Source: Planctomycetota bacterium
GTDB taxonomy: Bacteria; Planctomycetota; Phycisphaerae; Sedimentisphaerales; Anaerohalosphaeraceae
Direction: 5' to 3'
NCBI GenBank assembly: GCA_012519365.1
Contig: JAAYQH010000261.1
Span: forward strand, 1 to 8,059
DNA: 8,059 nt
How positions within the stretch are numbered: the stretch's first letter is position 1; every line of letters starts with the position of its first letter. The translations under genes were made by a program, and so were the position numbers. The notes beneath the pieces are model-generated. The model saw only the letters and a list, made by a program, of their open reading frames with translations. It ran no database searches and was not told the origin of the DNA. Of the stretch, positions 6,926 through 8,059 are shown one piece after another.

Positions 6926-6955
6926 ATTATATGGAAATTATTGCAAAAAAATCAA
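6926..6955 (-). promoter_or_regulatory. Candidate minus-strand promoter upstream of the broken gene
   Basis: On the minus strand TTGATT (6950-6955, 4/6), an 18-nt spacer and a perfect TATAAT (6926-6931). It would transcribe into the remnant at 6174-6904. The -10 box overlaps the start codon of the opposite small ORF at 6931. The AT-rich setting makes a chance match possible. Confidence 0.35.
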
Positions 6956-7044
6956 GCTGCCGAAACGTATCGGCGCTGGGTTGGCTCAGTGCGTTTGGCG
7001 GATTTATTAAGAGCAAGGGTGTATCGGTTAAAGGTGTCCAATAA
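6931..7044 (+). CDS. Possible small ORF, 37 codons, unknown function
   Basis: ATG at 6931 to TAA at 7042-7044 gives a 37-residue peptide: basic N-terminal part (MEIIAKKSSCR), a hydrophobic/Gly/Ala middle (NVSALGWLSAFGGFI) and a basic end (KSKGVSVKGVQ). GAGG at 6920-6923 stands 7 nt before the ATG, a proper ribosome site, and a weak terminator-like hairpin follows at 7057-7079. I do not recognise the family. The middle is long enough for a short amphipathic or membrane-touching helix, so a small membrane peptide or toxin-like peptide is conceivable, but this is speculation. No convincing plus-strand promoter was found. It may be chance. Confidence 0.3.
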   Translation: MEIIAKKSSCRNVSALGWLSAFGGFIKSKGVSVKGVQ

Positions 7045-7299
7045 AAACAGGCCGGGAAGAAGCGTAAAAACGCCTTTTTGGGTGTGGCAATGCGGCTAAT
7101 AAGGTGCCATCGCACCGGGGCAGTCGCAAAAAAACAACGAACGGGCACAAAATTTTTCTCCCCTACAGGCGGTAAAAATCCGCCCCTCGGAGGTTGCCCC
7201 GCCGCCGCCACAGGCCGTACTCTTACCCGCATCCTGCCATCGGAGCAAACAGGGATGAACCGAATCGCTTTGAATCAATCGGCGGGCCTGCAGCCGTCC
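7045..7299. other. Non-coding stretch between small ORF and fucU
   Basis: Apart from the hairpin at 7057-7079, two short perfect stems are visible: GGTGC-CATC-GCACC (7103-7116) and GGCGG-TAAAAAT-CCGCC (7168-7184). The first, read on the minus strand, is followed by TTATT and might be a weak end for the fucP-fucU transcript. Frames open across this stretch on both strands give low-complexity Pro/Arg/Gly-rich products without domain patterns. Confidence 0.4.
7057..7079 (+). terminator. Weak intrinsic terminator after the small ORF
   Basis: GCGT (7062-7065), AAAA loop, ACGC (7070-7073), then C and TTTTT (7075-7079). The core stem is only 4 bp. Beyond an A-C mismatch the preceding AAGA (7057-7060) can pair with part of the T-run. 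It stands 12-17 nt after the small ORF's stop. Confidence 0.35.
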
Positions 7300-7725
7300 T
7301 CAAAGAACACCCTTTTTGAGGATGATATTGGCATAGAGGGCTTTTTCGCTGGTGGCTACGACCGCATAGGCCTGTTTGGCGCGTTCGTAAAAGGCAAAGC
7401 GTTCGACGTACTCAAAGTCGGTGAACGTCTTTTCGACGGTCTTGATGATCTGGCGATACTGATCCCAAATGGGCGTTTTGACCGTATCGCCGGCAACGAC
7501 CTGCATCAAGGCCGCCGGGTGGGGGACATAACGGTCCAGCGGTAACAGCATCAGGACGGCCTCCAGCATCGGCACGACCGTGTGGCCGTCGGCCCGCACC
7601 AGACGACGAGCCACAGAGGCGGCCGGGAAATTCCCGTCGGCCAGAACGATCTCGTCGCCGTGTCCCATTTCCATCAGGATTTTCAGCAACTCGGGGCTGA
7701 GGAGGTTTGGAATATGTTTGAGCAT
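7300..7725 (-). CDS. fucU: L-fucose mutarotase FucU (RbsD/FucU family)
   Basis: A 141-residue cytoplasmic enzyme, the usual size (E. coli FucU is 140). It interconverts the alpha and beta anomers of L-fucose so that the next enzyme gets its preferred form. It matches FucU throughout: MLKHIPNLLSPELLKIL, EMGHGDEIVLADGNFPA (19-35, with the conserved His22 and Asp30), RADGH (44-48), LEAVLMLLPLD (54-64), RFAFYERAKQAYAVVAT (109-125), and the C-terminal NIILKKGVL. The NFPA version resembles animal FucU more than E. coli HFPA. I place the start at the ATG at 7725 because AAGGA lies 7 nt upstream and homology begins exactly there. An upstream start at 7830 would add 35 unrelated residues read across the end of fucP. 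It follows the fucP stop by 25 nt, so the two are surely cotranscribed. Confidence 0.95.
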   Translation of the reverse strand: MLKHIPNLLSPELLKILMEMGHGDEIVLADGNFPAASVARRLVRADGHTVVPMLEAVLMLLPLDRYVPHPAALMQVVAGDTVKTPIWDQYRQIIKTVEKTFTDFEYVERFAFYERAKQAYAVVATSEKALYANIILKKGVL

Positions 7726-7750
7726 CGGAGTTTCCTTATTCACATAGGGA

Positions 7751-8059
7751 TTAGGGTTCTGTGACTGTGGCGACTGCGGCAGCGGGCAGTTTGACCTTGC
7801 CGGCGAAAATCGCATACGCGGTAATGACAACGAAGCAGATAAACGGCACGATATAGGAGATGCCGATGTTGGCTTTGTCGATGATAAGGCCTTGTATCGG
7901 CGGCAAGAGAGCGCCGCCCAGAATGGCCATGATCAGGCCGGAGCCGCCGATTTTGGTATCCTCGCCCAGGCCGCGGCTGCCCAGCCCGAAGATGGTGGGG
8001 AACATCAGCGACATACAGGCCGAGATGCCGACAAGGGCCACCGAGCCGATCATTCCTCC
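7751..8059 (-). CDS. fucP: L-fucose:H+ symporter FucP, C-terminal part only
   Basis: The frame is open from the right edge of the window to a TAA at 7751-7753, giving the last 102 residues of an inner-membrane MFS transporter; the 5' part lies outside. MSLMFPTIFGLGSRGLGEDTK corresponds to E. coli FucP MSIQYPTIFSLGIKNLGQDTK, followed by a Gly-rich helix (GGSGLIMAILGGALLPPIQG), IIDKANI and a last hydrophobic segment (YIVPFICFVVITAYAIF). The tail (GKVKLPAAAVATVTEP) is cytoplasmic-looking and poorly conserved. FucP imports L-fucose with a proton. The neighbouring fucU supports the substrate, although FucP-family members also carry other hexoses. A GGAGGA before an internal ATG at 8053 resembles a ribosome site but lies inside the conserved domain, so it is not taken as the start. 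Confidence 0.92.
   Translation of the reverse strand, partial: GGMIGSVALVGISACMSLMFPTIFGLGSRGLGEDTKIGGSGLIMAILGGALLPPIQGLIIDKANIGISYIVPFICFVVITAYAIFAGKVKLPAAAVATVTEP

Noticed and set aside
7168..7184. GGCGG/CCGCC hairpin as a terminator
   Set aside because: Neither strand has a T-run after the stem.
6927..7232. Minus-strand 101-codon frame upstream of the broken gene, possibly its missing 5' part
   Set aside because: The product is Pro/Arg/Phe-rich, lacks a signal peptide and the TNNG-type repeat, and does not connect in frame.
7078..7545. 155-codon plus-strand frame
   Set aside because: Its second half is antisense to fucU and its first half is a low-complexity Pro/Gly/Thr-rich run with no family pattern.
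7726..7830. A 35-residue N-terminal extension of fucU
   Set aside because: It reads across the fucP stop, lacks homology and ribosome site, and family similarity plus AAGGA place the start at 7725.
1..8059. CRISPR array, tRNA/rRNA gene, insertion sequence or defence system
   Set aside because: No regularly spaced repeats, cloverleaf, transposase motif, terminal inverted repeat pair or defence-type domain was seen on either strand.

Overview
The window looks like a carbohydrate-utilisation region from a Planctomycetota-type bacterium, most likely Phycisphaerae-like. That is inferred from style, not from a marker gene. The evidence is a pseudopilin-like protein with an H-X9-DG motif, a secreted LamG-like protein running into an Fn3-like segment, and a remnant ending in a single dockerin-like EF-hand motif (FDVNSNAEVNFQDF...ENWL). 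All three are protein types common in that phylum. Coding DNA is of moderate GC; the intergenic stretch at about 1968-2252 is strikingly AT-rich.

Layout, left to right. (a) 1-1934, minus strand: an exported LamG/Fn3-like protein cut by the window edge, preceded by the H-X9-DG pseudopilin-like gene. The pseudopilin gene has a near-consensus sigma70-type promoter (TTGACA-17-TATTAT). (b) 1968-2252: an AT-rich divergent control region holding a perfect TGTAAA-A-TTTACA palindrome, an inverted repeat and a tandem 19-nt repeat on top of a candidate promoter. (c) 2253-4702, plus strand: a PfkB-family sugar kinase (fructokinase-like) followed by an MFS sugar-porter-family transporter, probably one operon for uptake and phosphorylation of a hexose. 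(d) 4733-5857, minus strand and convergent with (c): a GntR/LacI chimeric repressor of the AraR type with its own promoter and a potentially structured leader. (e) 6105-6904, minus strand: a decayed, 5'-truncated gene for a repetitive surface protein with a dockerin-like C-terminus, still followed by a very good intrinsic terminator. (f) 6931-7079, plus strand: a possible 37-codon small ORF with a Shine-Dalgarno sequence and a weak terminator. (g) 7300-8059, minus strand: L-fucose mutarotase (fucU) downstream of the 3' end of an L-fucose:H+ symporter gene (fucP).

How the genes fit together: the transporter and kinase should bring in and phosphorylate a sugar, with the adjacent GntR/LacI protein as the obvious candidate regulator, perhaps through the repeats upstream of the kinase. 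FucP and FucU would import L-fucose and interconvert its anomers; the remaining fucose enzymes must lie outside the window. The exported proteins may handle or bind polysaccharide at the cell surface, but nothing here proves that. I see no CRISPR array, tRNA, rRNA, intact mobile element or defence system, and I do not claim a new system. The less ordinary items are the small ORF unit, the repeat-rich kinase promoter and the broken surface-protein gene.
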